This document shows positions 48,483 through 56,721 of a DNA stretch of 64,000 nucleotides, in pieces. The translations under genes and the position numbers were made by a program. Location: contig NZ_PNFB01000016.1 of assembly GCF_003347015.1 (NCBI RefSeq), positions 1 to 64,000 on the forward strand, written 5' to 3'. Under the pieces are notes generated by a model. That model saw only the letters and a list, made by a program, of their open reading frames with translations, was not told the DNA's origin and searched no databases. Numbering within the stretch: the stretch's first letter is position 1; the number at the start of each line of letters is the position of its first letter. This stretch comes from Brachybacterium sp. YJGR34. GTDB lineage: Bacteria > Actinomycetota > Actinomycetes > Actinomycetales > Dermabacteraceae.

Positions 48483-49555
48483 GCCACCGCCGCGTCCTCG
48501 AAGCTCGCGATGTCGATGACGACGCGGAAGGCCACGTCGCCGGCCACCACGCGGTCGTAGGCCGCATCGACCCCGTCGACCCCGATCGTCTCGACCGTCG
48601 CGGCCAGGCCGTGCTCGGCGCAGAAGTCCAGCATCTCCTGGGTCTCGGCGATGGAGCCGATGTTGGAGCCGGCGAGGACCTTGTTGTCCCCGATGAGCGA
48701 GCCGAACCCGAGCGACTGCGGCTCCGGCGGCAGCCCCACCACCGCCATCACGCCGCGCGGCGCCAGCAGCGAGAGGTAGCCGTCCAGCGGGAGGTTCGCG
48801 CTGACGGTGTTGAGGATGAGGTCGAACTCCCCGCGATGTGCGGCGAAGAAGCCCTCCTCCGTCGTGGCCAGCACGCGGTGCGCCCCGAGCTCGAGCGCCT
48901 GGTCCCGCTTCCTCAGCGTGCGGGTCAGCACGGTGACCTCGGCGCCCATGGCGGCGGCGATCTGCACGCCCATGTGGCCGAGGCCGCCCAGACCCACGAC
49001 GGCCACGCGCTTGGCGCGCCCCTCGACCTGCTCGCCGGCGCCCCAGCGGGCCAGCGGCGAGTAGGTGGTGATGCCCGCGCACAGCAGCGGCGCGGCCTCC
49101 TCGAAGCCGATCGCCTCGGGGATGCGCAGCACGAAGTCCTGGTCGACCACGACCTTCTGGGCGTAGCCGCCCTGCGTGATGGTGCCGTCGACGTCGGTCG
49201 CGTTGTAGGTGCCGACATTGCCCTCCCGGCAGGACTGCTCGTACCCGGCGAGACACTGGGCGCAGCGGCCGCAGGAGTTCACCATGCACCCCACACCCAC
49301 GCGGTCGCCGACGCTCCACCGCGTCACCTCGGACCCGACGGCGGAGACCACGCCCGCGATCTCGTGGCCGACGGTGAGCGGGAAGTGCGCCTCACCCCAC
49401 TCGTTGCGGATCGTGTGGATGTCGCTGTGGCAGATCCCGGCGGCGACGATGTCGATGACGACGTCTCCCGGCCGGGGGTCTCGACGCTCGATGGTCGTCA
49501 CTTCGAACGGCTGGTCGGCGCCCGTCTTCTGCAGGGCCTTGACCGTGATCGACAT
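48479..49555 (-). CDS. Zinc-dependent NAD(P)-dependent alcohol dehydrogenase (CAD/YahK type)
   Basis: The 358-residue medium-chain dehydrogenase has the catalytic zinc Cys in AAGICHSDIH near residue 38 and GHEIAGVV near 64. The structural zinc motif is NSCGRCAQCLAGYEQSC (about 93-109). A Rossmann fold follows with VGLGGLGHMG near 178. It belongs to the cinnamyl-alcohol-dehydrogenase-like branch, which usually reduces aldehydes with NADPH. The physiological substrate is unknown. It is translationally coupled to the downstream acetyltransferase gene. Confidence 0.88.
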   Translation of the reverse strand: MSITVKALQKTGADQPFEVTTIERRDPRPGDVVIDIVAAGICHSDIHTIRNEWGEAHFPLTVGHEIAGVVSAVGSEVTRWSVGDRVGVGCMVNSCGRCAQCLAGYEQSCREGNVGTYNATDVDGTITQGGYAQKVVVDQDFVLRIPEAIGFEEAAPLLCAGITTYSPLARWGAGEQVEGRAKRVAVVGLGGLGHMGVQIAAAMGAEVTVLTRTLRKRDQALELGAHRVLATTEEGFFAAHRGEFDLILNTVSANLPLDGYLSLLAPRGVMAVVGLPPEPQSLGFGSLIGDNKVLAGSNIGSIAETQEMLDFCAEHGLAATVETIGVDGVDAAYDRVVAGDVAFRVVIDIASFEDAAVA

Positions 49556-49591
49556 GGGGATCCTCCTCGTGGCTGGATGGCGCGCACCAGC

Positions 49592-50581
49592 CTACGGCGC
49601 GGCGTCGAAGTGATCGAACCCGTGGCCGGGGATCGGGGAGCCGTCCAGGACCACCGCGGGGAAGGCGGCGTCGACTACCCGACCGATGGGTCGGAACCCC
49701 GCCGGGACGGCGCCGACGGGGAAGGTGGCGAGCATCGCGTGTTCCTCGCCCCCGTGCAGCACCCAGGTCCAGGGATCGATCGTGAGCTCCTCCCCGAGTG
49801 CTGCGAGGGATCGCACGTCCGGGGTGAGGGCCTCGCGATCCAGGTCCAGCGCGACACCGGAGGCGCGGGCCAGGCGCTCCCCGTCCCGCACCAGGCCGTC
49901 GGAGAGATCCATCATGGCGCTCGCACCGCGGCCGACGGTCCACCCCAGGGAGAGGTCCGGCGCCGGGGCGTCGTGCCAGGCGACGAGGTCCGCGAAGGAA
50001 TCGGCCCCCAGCACCGCGCCGTCCTCGACCCGGATCAGACCGGACAGGACCAGCGCGAGGCCCGCCGCCGAGCGGCCCAGGCGCGGCGCGCCGATCGCGA
50101 GCACCTGCCCGGGCCGCGCACCGGAGCGGAGCACGGGCGGGCATTCCCCCTCGAGGGCGCCGAGGGCGGTGACCGTGAGGCTCAGCCGCTCCGCGCGGCC
50201 CAGGTCCCCGCCCACCACGCGGGCGCCGTCGGCTTCGGCACGCTCGGCCAGGCCCGCCGTGATCTCCTCGAAGACGGAGCTCGGCGTGGAGGCGGGCGCC
50301 GAGAGCGAGGAGACCAGCGCGACCGGCCGGGCGCCCATCGCCGCGACATCGGCGAGGTTCTGCACCGCCGCCTTGCGGCCGATCCACCGCGGCGCCGTGG
50401 TCCCCGGCAGGAAGTCGTGACCCTCCACGAGCGTGTCGGTGGTCACGACCACCCGCGGCGAGGGCAGGCGGACCACGGCGGCATCGTCCCCGGGCCCCAC
50501 CTCGACGCGGTCATCGGTGGACAGCAGCGGGAGCATCCGGGCCAGCAGCTCGCTCTCCCCGCGGGGCATCTGGGCACTCAT
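49592..50581 (-). CDS. thiL: Thiamine-monophosphate kinase ThiL
   Basis: 329 residues from ATG 50579-50581. The family features are GDDAAVVRLPSPRVVVTTDTLVEGHDF near residues 30-57, DVAAMGARP near 83, GGDLGRAE near 123 and MDLSDGL near 211. It phosphorylates thiamine monophosphate to thiamine pyrophosphate. A TACCGT -10 (50588-50593) six bases before the ATG overlaps the -10 of the divergent DUF3515 gene. No THI-box (TPP) riboswitch is visible, as expected with only 22 bp between the divergent starts. Confidence 0.93.
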   Translation of the reverse strand: MSAQMPRGESELLARMLPLLSTDDRVEVGPGDDAAVVRLPSPRVVVTTDTLVEGHDFLPGTTAPRWIGRKAAVQNLADVAAMGARPVALVSSLSAPASTPSSVFEEITAGLAERAEADGARVVGGDLGRAERLSLTVTALGALEGECPPVLRSGARPGQVLAIGAPRLGRSAAGLALVLSGLIRVEDGAVLGADSFADLVAWHDAPAPDLSLGWTVGRGASAMMDLSDGLVRDGERLARASGVALDLDREALTPDVRSLAALGEELTIDPWTWVLHGGEEHAMLATFPVGAVPAGFRPIGRVVDAAFPAVVLDGSPIPGHGFDHFDAAP

Positions 50582-50587
50582 GCTCCC

Positions 50588-50597
50588 ACGGTAGTCT
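50588..50597. promoter_or_regulatory. Overlapping divergent -10 elements of thiL and DUF3515 genes
   Basis: TACCGT (minus, 50588-50593) ends six bases before thiL ATG. TAGTCT (plus, 50592-50597) ends six bases before the DUF3515 GTG. The two hexamers share two bases, so polymerase cannot occupy both. Confidence 0.6.
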
Positions 50598-50603
50598 CGA
50601 CGG

Positions 50604-51107
50604 GTGCTCCGCTCCCGCTCCCTCGCCCTGGCCGCCGGCGGCGCTCTCGCCGCGGGCCTCGTGCTGACCTCGTGCGCCGCCGTCCAGGTCCCTCCGGGCC
50701 CCGAGGCCCAGGACCCGCTGTGCGCGGACATCGTGCTGGGCGCACCGGAGCAGGTGCTCGGGATGGAGAAGGTGGAGACCTCGAGCCAGGGCACCGTGGC
50801 CTGGGGCCACGGGGAGGACACGGTGGTGATGCGCTGCGGCGTCACCCCGCCCGGTCCCACCACCGACCAGTGCACGACCCTCGCCGACGGCAACGGCACG
50901 GAGGTGGACTGGATCGTGCGCGAGCTGGAGGACGGGGTCTTCCTCTACACCACCTACGGCCGGGAGCCCGCGATCGACGTCACGGTGCCGCTCTCCGCGG
51001 CGCCCGATCAGCCCTCGGCCGCCGCTCTCGACCTCACGCAGGTCATCACCCGCACCATCGAGGCGACCGACCGCTGCGTGGGTCCCGGGGACACCGCGGC
51101 GCCGTGA
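50604..51107 (+). CDS. DUF3515 family lipoprotein
   Basis: 167 residues from GTG 50604. The signal peptide LALAAGGALAAGLVLTSC gives a lipobox Cys near residue 24. The mature domain matches DUF3515, with LGMEKVETSSQGTVAWG near 52-68, MRCGV near 76 and DWIVRELEDGVFLYTTYGREPAIDVTVP near 101-128. The family is an actinobacterial envelope lipoprotein of unknown role, usually encoded between ddl and thiL, exactly as here. Confidence 0.9.
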   Translation: MLRSRSLALAAGGALAAGLVLTSCAAVQVPPGPEAQDPLCADIVLGAPEQVLGMEKVETSSQGTVAWGHGEDTVVMRCGVTPPGPTTDQCTTLADGNGTEVDWIVRELEDGVFLYTTYGREPAIDVTVPLSAAPDQPSAAALDLTQVITRTIEATDRCVGPGDTAAP

Positions 51108-51125
51108 CCCCGGCGCCCGGCCCTC

Positions 51126-52241
51126 TCAGCGGGAGCCGAGGCGGCGGGAGCGGGCCTGCTCGATGAGATCCGTGATGAGATCGGCGTAACTGAGCCCCAT
51201 GGCCTCCCACAGCACCGGATACATCGAGTACGGGGTGAAGCCGGGCATGGTGTTGACCTCGTTGATCAGCACGCGATGGTCCTCGGTGACGAACATGTCC
51301 ACCCGCCCCAGCCCCTCGAGGCCGAGGGCCGTGAAGGCACGGGCGGCGGTCTCGCGGACCTCCTCGAGGTCGCGGTCGGGCAGCGCGGCGGGCACCTGGA
51401 TCTGCACCGTGCCCTTGCCGAAGTACTTCGCCTCGTAGTCGTAGAAGTCGAGGTCGTCGCCGACGGCGACCTCGCCGGGGAGGGTGGTGCGCGGTTCGGC
51501 GCCGTCGCGGCCCTGGAGCACGCCGCACTCGATCTCGCGCCCGGTCACGCCCTCCTCGATGAGCACCTTGGGATCCTCGGCGAAGGCCTCCTTCAGCGCG
51601 AGGTCCAGCTGTGAGGGGTCCGTGACGCGGCTGACCCCGAGGCTCGAGCCGGCGCGGGCGGGCTTGACGAACCAGGGCAGCGGGTGGTGCGCCTGCAGGT
51701 GCTCGAGGACCTGGCGGGACCCGGCGGCCCAGCGGTCCTCGTGGACCACGATGCCCGGCGCGCACTCCAGGCCGTGGGCGCGCAGCACGAGCTTGGAGGC
51801 GGCCTTGTCCATGGCCGCGGCGGAGGCGAGCACACCGCTGCCCACGTAGGGGATGTCCAGCATCTCGAGCATGCCCTGGACGGTGCCGTCCTCCCCGTAG
51901 GCGCCGTGCAGCAGCGGCCAGACCACGTCCACCTCCGCGAGCGGCCGGACCACCCCGTCCACGACGGTGCGCAGCACGGCCCGCTCCCCCGGGCGGTGCC
52001 GGGACTCGGGCAGCAGCACCTCGGCGCCGCGGGGGTCGATCTCCGGGGCACGGCCGTCGACCATGGTCCAGTCCGAGGCGTCGTCGGAGACGTGGATCCA
52101 GCGCCCCTCGCGGGAGATGCCGATCGCGATCACGTCGAAGCGGCGGCGGTCGATCGCGGCCAGGATGCCGCCGGCGGTCACGCAGGAGATGCCGTGCTCG
52201 CCGCTGCGGCCGCCGAACAGGAGGGCGATGGTCGTTCTCAT
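51126..52241 (-). CDS. ddl: D-alanine--D-alanine ligase
   Basis: 371 residues starting MRTTIALLFGGRSGEHGISC, with the ATP-grasp features VWPLLHGAYGEDGTVQGMLEMLDIPYVGSGVLASA (about residues 93-127), PWFVKPARAGSSLGVSRV near 180 and NEVNTMPGFTPYSMYP near 330. It joins two D-Ala residues for peptidoglycan. A TAAGCT -10 (52249-52254) seven bases before the ATG overlaps the gpsA stop, so ddl can be expressed apart from gpsA. Confidence 0.95.
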   Translation of the reverse strand: MRTTIALLFGGRSGEHGISCVTAGGILAAIDRRRFDVIAIGISREGRWIHVSDDASDWTMVDGRAPEIDPRGAEVLLPESRHRPGERAVLRTVVDGVVRPLAEVDVVWPLLHGAYGEDGTVQGMLEMLDIPYVGSGVLASAAAMDKAASKLVLRAHGLECAPGIVVHEDRWAAGSRQVLEHLQAHHPLPWFVKPARAGSSLGVSRVTDPSQLDLALKEAFAEDPKVLIEEGVTGREIECGVLQGRDGAEPRTTLPGEVAVGDDLDFYDYEAKYFGKGTVQIQVPAALPDRDLEEVRETAARAFTALGLEGLGRVDMFVTEDHRVLINEVNTMPGFTPYSMYPVLWEAMGLSYADLITDLIEQARSRRLGSR

Positions 52242-52248
52242 ACCGAAG

Positions 52249-52254
52249 AGCTTA
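52249..52254 (-). promoter_or_regulatory. Leaderless -10 element of ddl
   Basis: TAAGCT on the minus strand, seven bases before ATG 52239-52241. It overlaps the stop codon of gpsA. Confidence 0.5.
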
Positions 52255-53244
52255 TTGCTCGGGACGGACCGAGCGTGACAGCAGGGCCGCGGTGACCTCG
52301 TCGATCCGTGCGCCGTGGTCGACGACGGCGACCACCGCGCGGGCGATCGGCACGTCCACGCCGATCCGCGCGGCGAGATCCGTCACGGCGCGGGCGGTCG
52401 CGACGCCCTCGGCGGTCTGACCCACCTCGGCGGCGGCCGCCTCCACGTCCAGCCCGCGCCCGAGGGCGAGGCCCAGGCGGTGGTTGCGGCTGAGCGGCGA
52501 GGAGCAGGTGGCCACCAGGTCGCCCATCCCGGCGAGTCCCGCGAAGGTCTCGCGCCGCCCGCCGAGGGCGACGCCGAGGCGGGTGATCTCCGCGAGGCCG
52601 CGGGTGATGAGGGAGGCGGTGGTGTTGTGCCCGTGCCCCAGACCCACCGCGGCGCCCACGGCGATCGCGATGACGTTCTTCACGGCGCCGGCGATCTCCA
52701 CGCCCAGCACGTCGGTGGAGGTGTAGGCGCGCAGGTACGGCGCCTCGCACCAGGTGGCGAGGACGTCCGCCAGCTCCTGGGAGGGGGCGGCCACGACGCT
52801 CCCGCACGGCCGGCGCTGCAGGATCTCGCCGGAGAGGTTGGGGCCGGAGAGCACGCCCACGCGCTCGGGGTCCGCTCCCCCGGCCTCCACCAGCACCTCG
52901 CTGATCCGTGCGTCGGTGCCGCGCTCGAGCCCCTTGGCCAGGGACAGCACGGGCACCGGAGGCAGGGCGGGCCAGGTCTGCAGGGTCGCGCGCAGCGACT
53001 GCGCGGGGACGGCGACGACGATCCCGTCGGCCCCCTCGAGCGCCTCTCCGAGCTGCGAGGTGGCGCCGACGGTGGCGGGCAGCTCGTGCTCGCCGAGGTA
53101 GCGGCGGTTGCGGTGCTCCTCGCGGATCTCGCGGGCCACCTCCTCGCGCCGAGCCCAGAGCATCGTCTCGCTGCCGCCGTCGGCGAGCACCTGCGCGACG
53201 GTGGTGCCCCAGCTGCCGGCGCCGAGGACGGCCAGGCGGGTCAT
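52252..53244 (-). CDS. gpsA: Glycerol-3-phosphate dehydrogenase [NAD(P)+] GpsA
   Basis: 330 residues with the N-terminal dinucleotide site LAVLGAGSWGTTVAQVLADGG (about 4-24), LSLAKGLERGTDARISEV near 105-122 (catalytic Lys), SGPNLSGEI near 135, EIAGAVKNVIAIAVGAAVGLGHGHNTTASLITRG near 185-218 and MGDLVATCSSPLSRN near 240. It reduces dihydroxyacetone phosphate to sn-glycerol-3-phosphate, the precursor for phospholipids. It overlaps plsC by ATGA. Confidence 0.95.
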   Translation of the reverse strand: MTRLAVLGAGSWGTTVAQVLADGGSETMLWARREEVAREIREEHRNRRYLGEHELPATVGATSQLGEALEGADGIVVAVPAQSLRATLQTWPALPPVPVLSLAKGLERGTDARISEVLVEAGGADPERVGVLSGPNLSGEILQRRPCGSVVAAPSQELADVLATWCEAPYLRAYTSTDVLGVEIAGAVKNVIAIAVGAAVGLGHGHNTTASLITRGLAEITRLGVALGGRRETFAGLAGMGDLVATCSSPLSRNHRLGLALGRGLDVEAAAAEVGQTAEGVATARAVTDLAARIGVDVPIARAVVAVVDHGARIDEVTAALLSRSVRPEQ

Positions 53245-54044
53245 GACTCCTGCTTCCAGGCCCGGTAGCCGGGCTGCGTCCTGCCGATCTCGGGGCGGTG
53301 CGCGTCCATGCTCCCATCATGCAGCACGGCGGGCGGCGTCTCGCCGCGCAGCCGGCCGAGCAGCTCCGCGATCCGCGCCATCAGCTCCTCGGTGACCCGC
53401 CGCACGGCCTGCTGGGAGGTCTCCCCCTCTCGGCGGGAGACCGTGAAGGGCTCGCCGACGAGCATCTGCACGCGCCGGCCGGGCCCGGGGTGCGGGACCG
53501 GGGAGCCGACGGGCCACAGCGCGCGCGAGCCCCAGCTCGCGATCGGCACCAGCGGGGCCCCGGTCTCCAGGGCCAGGCGCGCAGCGCCGTAGCGTCCCTG
53601 CATCGGCCACAGGTGGCGATCGCGCGTGTAGGTGCCCTCGGGGAAGATCATGAGCAGCTCTCCCCGGCCCAGGGCGGCGCGGGCGTCGCCGAGGGCGTCC
53701 CCGCTGCGGGAGGTGCCGCGGCGCACGGGGATCTGCCGGGACTGACGCAGCAGCGTCCCCAGCACCGGGACGCGGAACAGCGACTCCTTGGCGAGGAAGC
53801 GGGGCGCGATGCCGGAGGCCTGCAGCAGGTGCCCGTAGCCGAGAGGGTCGAAGGCGCTGAGATGGTTGCCGCAGGCGATCGCCGGCCCGGTGGCCGGGAG
53901 GTTCTCGACGCCCTGCCAGCGCGGCCGCGCGAGCAGGGACAGCAGGGGGCGCAGCGGGATCTGCGCGAGGTCGATGACCGCCCCGGCGCGACGCGGGGCC
54001 GGGCGGGCCCGGCCCACGTCCCAGCTGCGCAGGACGCCCTTCAC
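53241..54044 (-). CDS. plsC: 1-acyl-sn-glycerol-3-phosphate acyltransferase (PlsC family)
   Basis: 267 residues from GTG 54042-54044. The acyltransferase motifs are CGNHLSAFDPLGYG (HX4D type, about residues 56-69), IPVRRGTS near 100 and FPEGTYTRD near 135, with a later VPIASWGSR. It adds the second acyl chain to lysophosphatidate. It sits in a row with gpsA and overlaps DUF2867 (GTGA) and gpsA (ATGA). Confidence 0.9.
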   Translation of the reverse strand: MKGVLRSWDVGRARPAPRRAGAVIDLAQIPLRPLLSLLARPRWQGVENLPATGPAIACGNHLSAFDPLGYGHLLQASGIAPRFLAKESLFRVPVLGTLLRQSRQIPVRRGTSRSGDALGDARAALGRGELLMIFPEGTYTRDRHLWPMQGRYGAARLALETGAPLVPIASWGSRALWPVGSPVPHPGPGRRVQMLVGEPFTVSRREGETSQQAVRRVTEELMARIAELLGRLRGETPPAVLHDGSMDAHRPEIGRTQPGYRAWKQES

Positions 54045-54643
54045 CGGGACGTGGTGGAGGTGCCGCGGCCCAGCGCCCTGCGGGAGACCTGACCGGTGAG
54101 GGAGGCCGCCCGGGGGTTGCCGGCGAGGGCGCGGCGCTTGAGGGTCGTGGGCGCCCGACGGGCCAGGGTGTTCACCGCGGCGGCGTGCATCAGGCGGCGC
54201 GGGGCGAAGGCCAGGCGGCCGCGCACCGAGCGGTACTTCACGGCCGTGGTGACCTGGAGCAGCGATCCGCCGGGGAGCAGGGAGACGCCGATGCGGATCT
54301 GCAGCTTCTCGTCGTCGTCGATGATCAGCGCCTCGGAGCCGACCACCTCGTCCGCGAGGTACTCCTTCTCCGGCGGCGGGACCATGTCGAACAGGCGGAT
54401 CGCCTCGTCCCGCAGGGCGCGGACGCCGCGGGAGGTCAGCGGGGTGTTCTCATGGGCGAAGATCGCATCGGCCCAGACCCGGGGATCCGATTCCTCGACC
54501 CCGCCGGTGGGCACGATGACCACGTCGCAGTAGTCGGGGATCGGGATGTCGCGCAGGGCGAGGGAGCTGGTGGCCGCGGCCACCGGTGCCTCCTCGTCGC
54601 GCTGCGCCTCCGGTGCGGCGCCCTGCTCGAGGTGCTCGCTCAT
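54041..54643 (-). CDS. DUF2867 domain protein
   Basis: 200 residues from ATG 54641-54643. The region about 110-180 (DEVVGSEALIIDDDEKLQIRIGVSLLPGGSLLQVTTAVKYRSVRGRLAFAPRRLMHAAAVNTLARR is the diagnostic stretch) matches DUF2867, a small-ligand-binding-like (SRPBCC-like) fold of unknown activity. The first 40 residues are low complexity. It overlaps plsC and ends the leader of the cell-envelope run murA-DUF2867-plsC-gpsA-ddl. Confidence 0.75.
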   Translation of the reverse strand: MSEHLEQGAAPEAQRDEEAPVAAATSSLALRDIPIPDYCDVVIVPTGGVEESDPRVWADAIFAHENTPLTSRGVRALRDEAIRLFDMVPPPEKEYLADEVVGSEALIIDDDEKLQIRIGVSLLPGGSLLQVTTAVKYRSVRGRLAFAPRRLMHAAAVNTLARRAPTTLKRRALAGNPRAASLTGQVSRRALGRGTSTTSR

Positions 54644-54645
54644 GC

Positions 54646-55962
54646 TCAGTCCTCCCAGAACTCGGCCCCGAGCGCCGCGAGCTTGTCGCGGAAGGACTCG
54701 TAGCCACGGTCGATGAGGTCGATGCCGCGGATCGTGGAGACCCCCTCGGCCCCGAGGGCCGCGATGAGGTAGGAGAATCCGCCGCGCAGGTCGGGCACCG
54801 TGATGTCCGCACCGTGCAGGGGCTTGGGCCCCGAGATGACGGCCGAATGGTTGTAGTTGCTGCGACCGAAGCGACAGCTGGAGCCCCCCAGGCACTCGCG
54901 GTAGACCTGGATGCGGGCGCCCATGTCGTTGAGGGCCCGGGTGAAGCCGAGACGGTTCTCGTAGACGGTCTCGTGGACGATCGAGATGCCGTCGGCCTGG
55001 GTGAGGGCGACCACCAGCGGCTGCTGCCAGTCGGTCATGAGACCGGGGTGCACGTCGGTCTCCACCGCGATCGAGCGCAGCGTGGTGCCGGGGTGGTAGA
55101 AGCGGATGCCCTCCTCGGTGATGTCGATCCCGCCGCCGATCTTGCGGAAGACGTTGAGGAAAGTGGACATCGGCTTCTGCTGGGCGCCGCGGAGGAACAC
55201 CGAGCCCTTGGTCACGAGCGCGGCGCAGGCCCAGGAGCCGGCCTCGATGCGGTCCGGCAGCGCCCGGTGCTCGTAGCCGCCGAGGGTCTCGACGCCCTCG
55301 ATGGTGATGGTGCGGTCCGTCTGCACGGAGATGATCGCGCCCATCTTCTGCAGCACCGCGATGAGGTCCTCGATCTCGGGCTCCACCGCGGCGTTGGTCA
55401 GCTCGGTGACGCCCTGGGCGCGCACCGCCGTGAGCAGCACCTGCTCGGTGGCGCCCACGCTCGGGTACTCGAGATGGATCTTGGTGCCGCTCAGACCGTT
55501 CGGCGCGGTGATGTAGATGCCCATGTCGCGCTTGTCGACGACCGCACCGAAGCTGCGCAGCACGTCGAGGTGGTAGTTGATCGGCCGGTCCCCGATGCGG
55601 CAGCCGCCCAGATCCGGGATGATCGCCTCGCCGAGCCGGTGCAGCAGCGGGCCGCAGAAGAGGATCGGGATCCGCGAGCTGCCGGCATGGGCGTCGATGT
55701 CGGCCACGTGCGCGCGCTCGACGTTGGAGGGGTCCAGGCGCAGCACCCCGCCGGGGATGTCGTGCTCGATCTTGACCCCGTGGATCGACAGCAGGTTCGA
55801 GACGATCCGCACGTCGGAGATGTCCGGGACGGAGGAGAGCACGCTGGGACCCTCCCCCAGCAGAGCGGCCACCATCGCCTTCGAGACGAGGTTCTTCGCT
55901 CCGCGGACGGTGATCTCACCGTCGAGGGGACGTCCCCCGCGCACATGGAATGTCGAGCTCAT
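54646..55962 (-). CDS. murA: UDP-N-acetylglucosamine 1-carboxyvinyltransferase MurA
   Basis: 438 residues. It has GAKNLVSKAMVAALLGEG near 20-37 (Lys and Asn of the active site) and the catalytic Cys in LGGCRIGDRPINYHL near residue 120. The sequence also has SVGATEQVLLTAV near 170, DWQQPLVVALTQADG near 315 and DLRGGFSYLIAALGAEG near 403. It adds enolpyruvate to UDP-GlcNAc, the first committed step in peptidoglycan synthesis. Because Cys is present the enzyme should be fosfomycin sensitive. A terminator lies just before it, ending the leuCD operon. Confidence 0.95.
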   Translation of the reverse strand: MSSTFHVRGGRPLDGEITVRGAKNLVSKAMVAALLGEGPSVLSSVPDISDVRIVSNLLSIHGVKIEHDIPGGVLRLDPSNVERAHVADIDAHAGSSRIPILFCGPLLHRLGEAIIPDLGGCRIGDRPINYHLDVLRSFGAVVDKRDMGIYITAPNGLSGTKIHLEYPSVGATEQVLLTAVRAQGVTELTNAAVEPEIEDLIAVLQKMGAIISVQTDRTITIEGVETLGGYEHRALPDRIEAGSWACAALVTKGSVFLRGAQQKPMSTFLNVFRKIGGGIDITEEGIRFYHPGTTLRSIAVETDVHPGLMTDWQQPLVVALTQADGISIVHETVYENRLGFTRALNDMGARIQVYRECLGGSSCRFGRSNYNHSAVISGPKPLHGADITVPDLRGGFSYLIAALGAEGVSTIRGIDLIDRGYESFRDKLAALGAEFWED

Positions 55963-56048
55963 GGTGTCCTTGCCTCGAGGGGAGGGTGCCGCCGGCGCCC
56001 GGTTCTGACCGGGTCACCATACCGGAGGCTCCTGCACCGGGCGATGAG

Positions 56049-56086
56049 CCCGCAGGTCCCGCGGCGGAGGGCCGCGGGCCTGCGGG
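56049..56086. terminator. Terminator after leuCD
   Basis: A GC-rich 16-bp stem with a single bulged T (arms CCCGCAGG-T-CCCGCGGC and complement) and loop GGAGG, 7 bp past the leuD stop on the minus strand. No U tract. Confidence 0.75.
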
Positions 56087-56092
56087 GACGCC

Positions 56093-56707
56093 TCAGATCG
56101 AGTCGGCCGTGCGCGCCGGCAGCGTCTTCGGCATCCACGCCGGACGAGTGGCCTCGAAGGCGGTGATCTCCTCCTCGTGGCGCAGCGTCAGGCCGATGTC
56201 GTCCAGGCCCTCCATGAGGCGCCAGCGGGTGTACTCGTCGACGTCCATGCGGAAGGTCGCATCGGCCGCGTGCACCTGACGGTTCTCGAGGTCGACGGTC
56301 ACCTCCGCGCCGGGGCTCTCCTCGAGGATCTTCCACAGCTGCTCGATGTCGTCCTGGGCCAGGACGCCCGCGACCAGGCCCTGCTTGCCGGCGTTGCCGC
56401 GGAAGATCTCCGCGAAGCGGGTGGAGAGCACGGCCTTGAAGCCGTAGTCGCGCAGCGCCCAGACCGCGTGCTCGCGCGAGGAGCCGGTGCCGAAGTCCTC
56501 CCCGGCCACGAGCACGGTGCCCTGCGCGTAGGCCGGGCGGTTGAGGACGAAGTCGGGATCGTTGGTGCGCCAGGCGTTGAACAGACCGTCGTCGAAGCCC
56601 GTCTTGGTGACGCGCTTGAGGTAGACGGCGGGGATGATCTGGTCGGTGTCGACGTTGCTGCGCCGCAGGGGGACGCCGATGCCGGTGTGGGTGGTGAAGG
56701 CTTCCAT
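56093..56707 (-). CDS. leuD: 3-isopropylmalate dehydratase small subunit LeuD
   Basis: 204 residues from ATG 56705-56707. The features are [20 protein letters not shown] near residues 14-33, [19 protein letters not shown] near 66-84 and [15 protein letters not shown] near 95-110. These give the substrate-side swivel domain of isopropylmalate isomerase, which acts with LeuC to interconvert 2- and 3-isopropylmalate in leucine synthesis. It follows leuC by 14 bp. Confidence 0.96.
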   Translation of the reverse strand: MEAFTTHTGIGVPLRRSNVDTDQIIPAVYLKRVTKTGFDDGLFNAWRTNDPDFVLNRPAYAQGTVLVAGEDFGTGSSREHAVWALRDYGFKAVLSTRFAEIFRGNAGKQGLVAGVLAQDDIEQLWKILEESPGAEVTVDLENRQVHAADATFRMDVDEYTRWRLMEGLDDIGLTLRHEEEITAFEATRPAWMPKTLPARTADSI

Positions 56708-56721
56708 CGGGATGCTCCTGA

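Noticed and set aside
50582..50603. TPP riboswitch upstream of thiL
   Set aside because: Only 22 bp separate the divergent starts, too short for a THI box.
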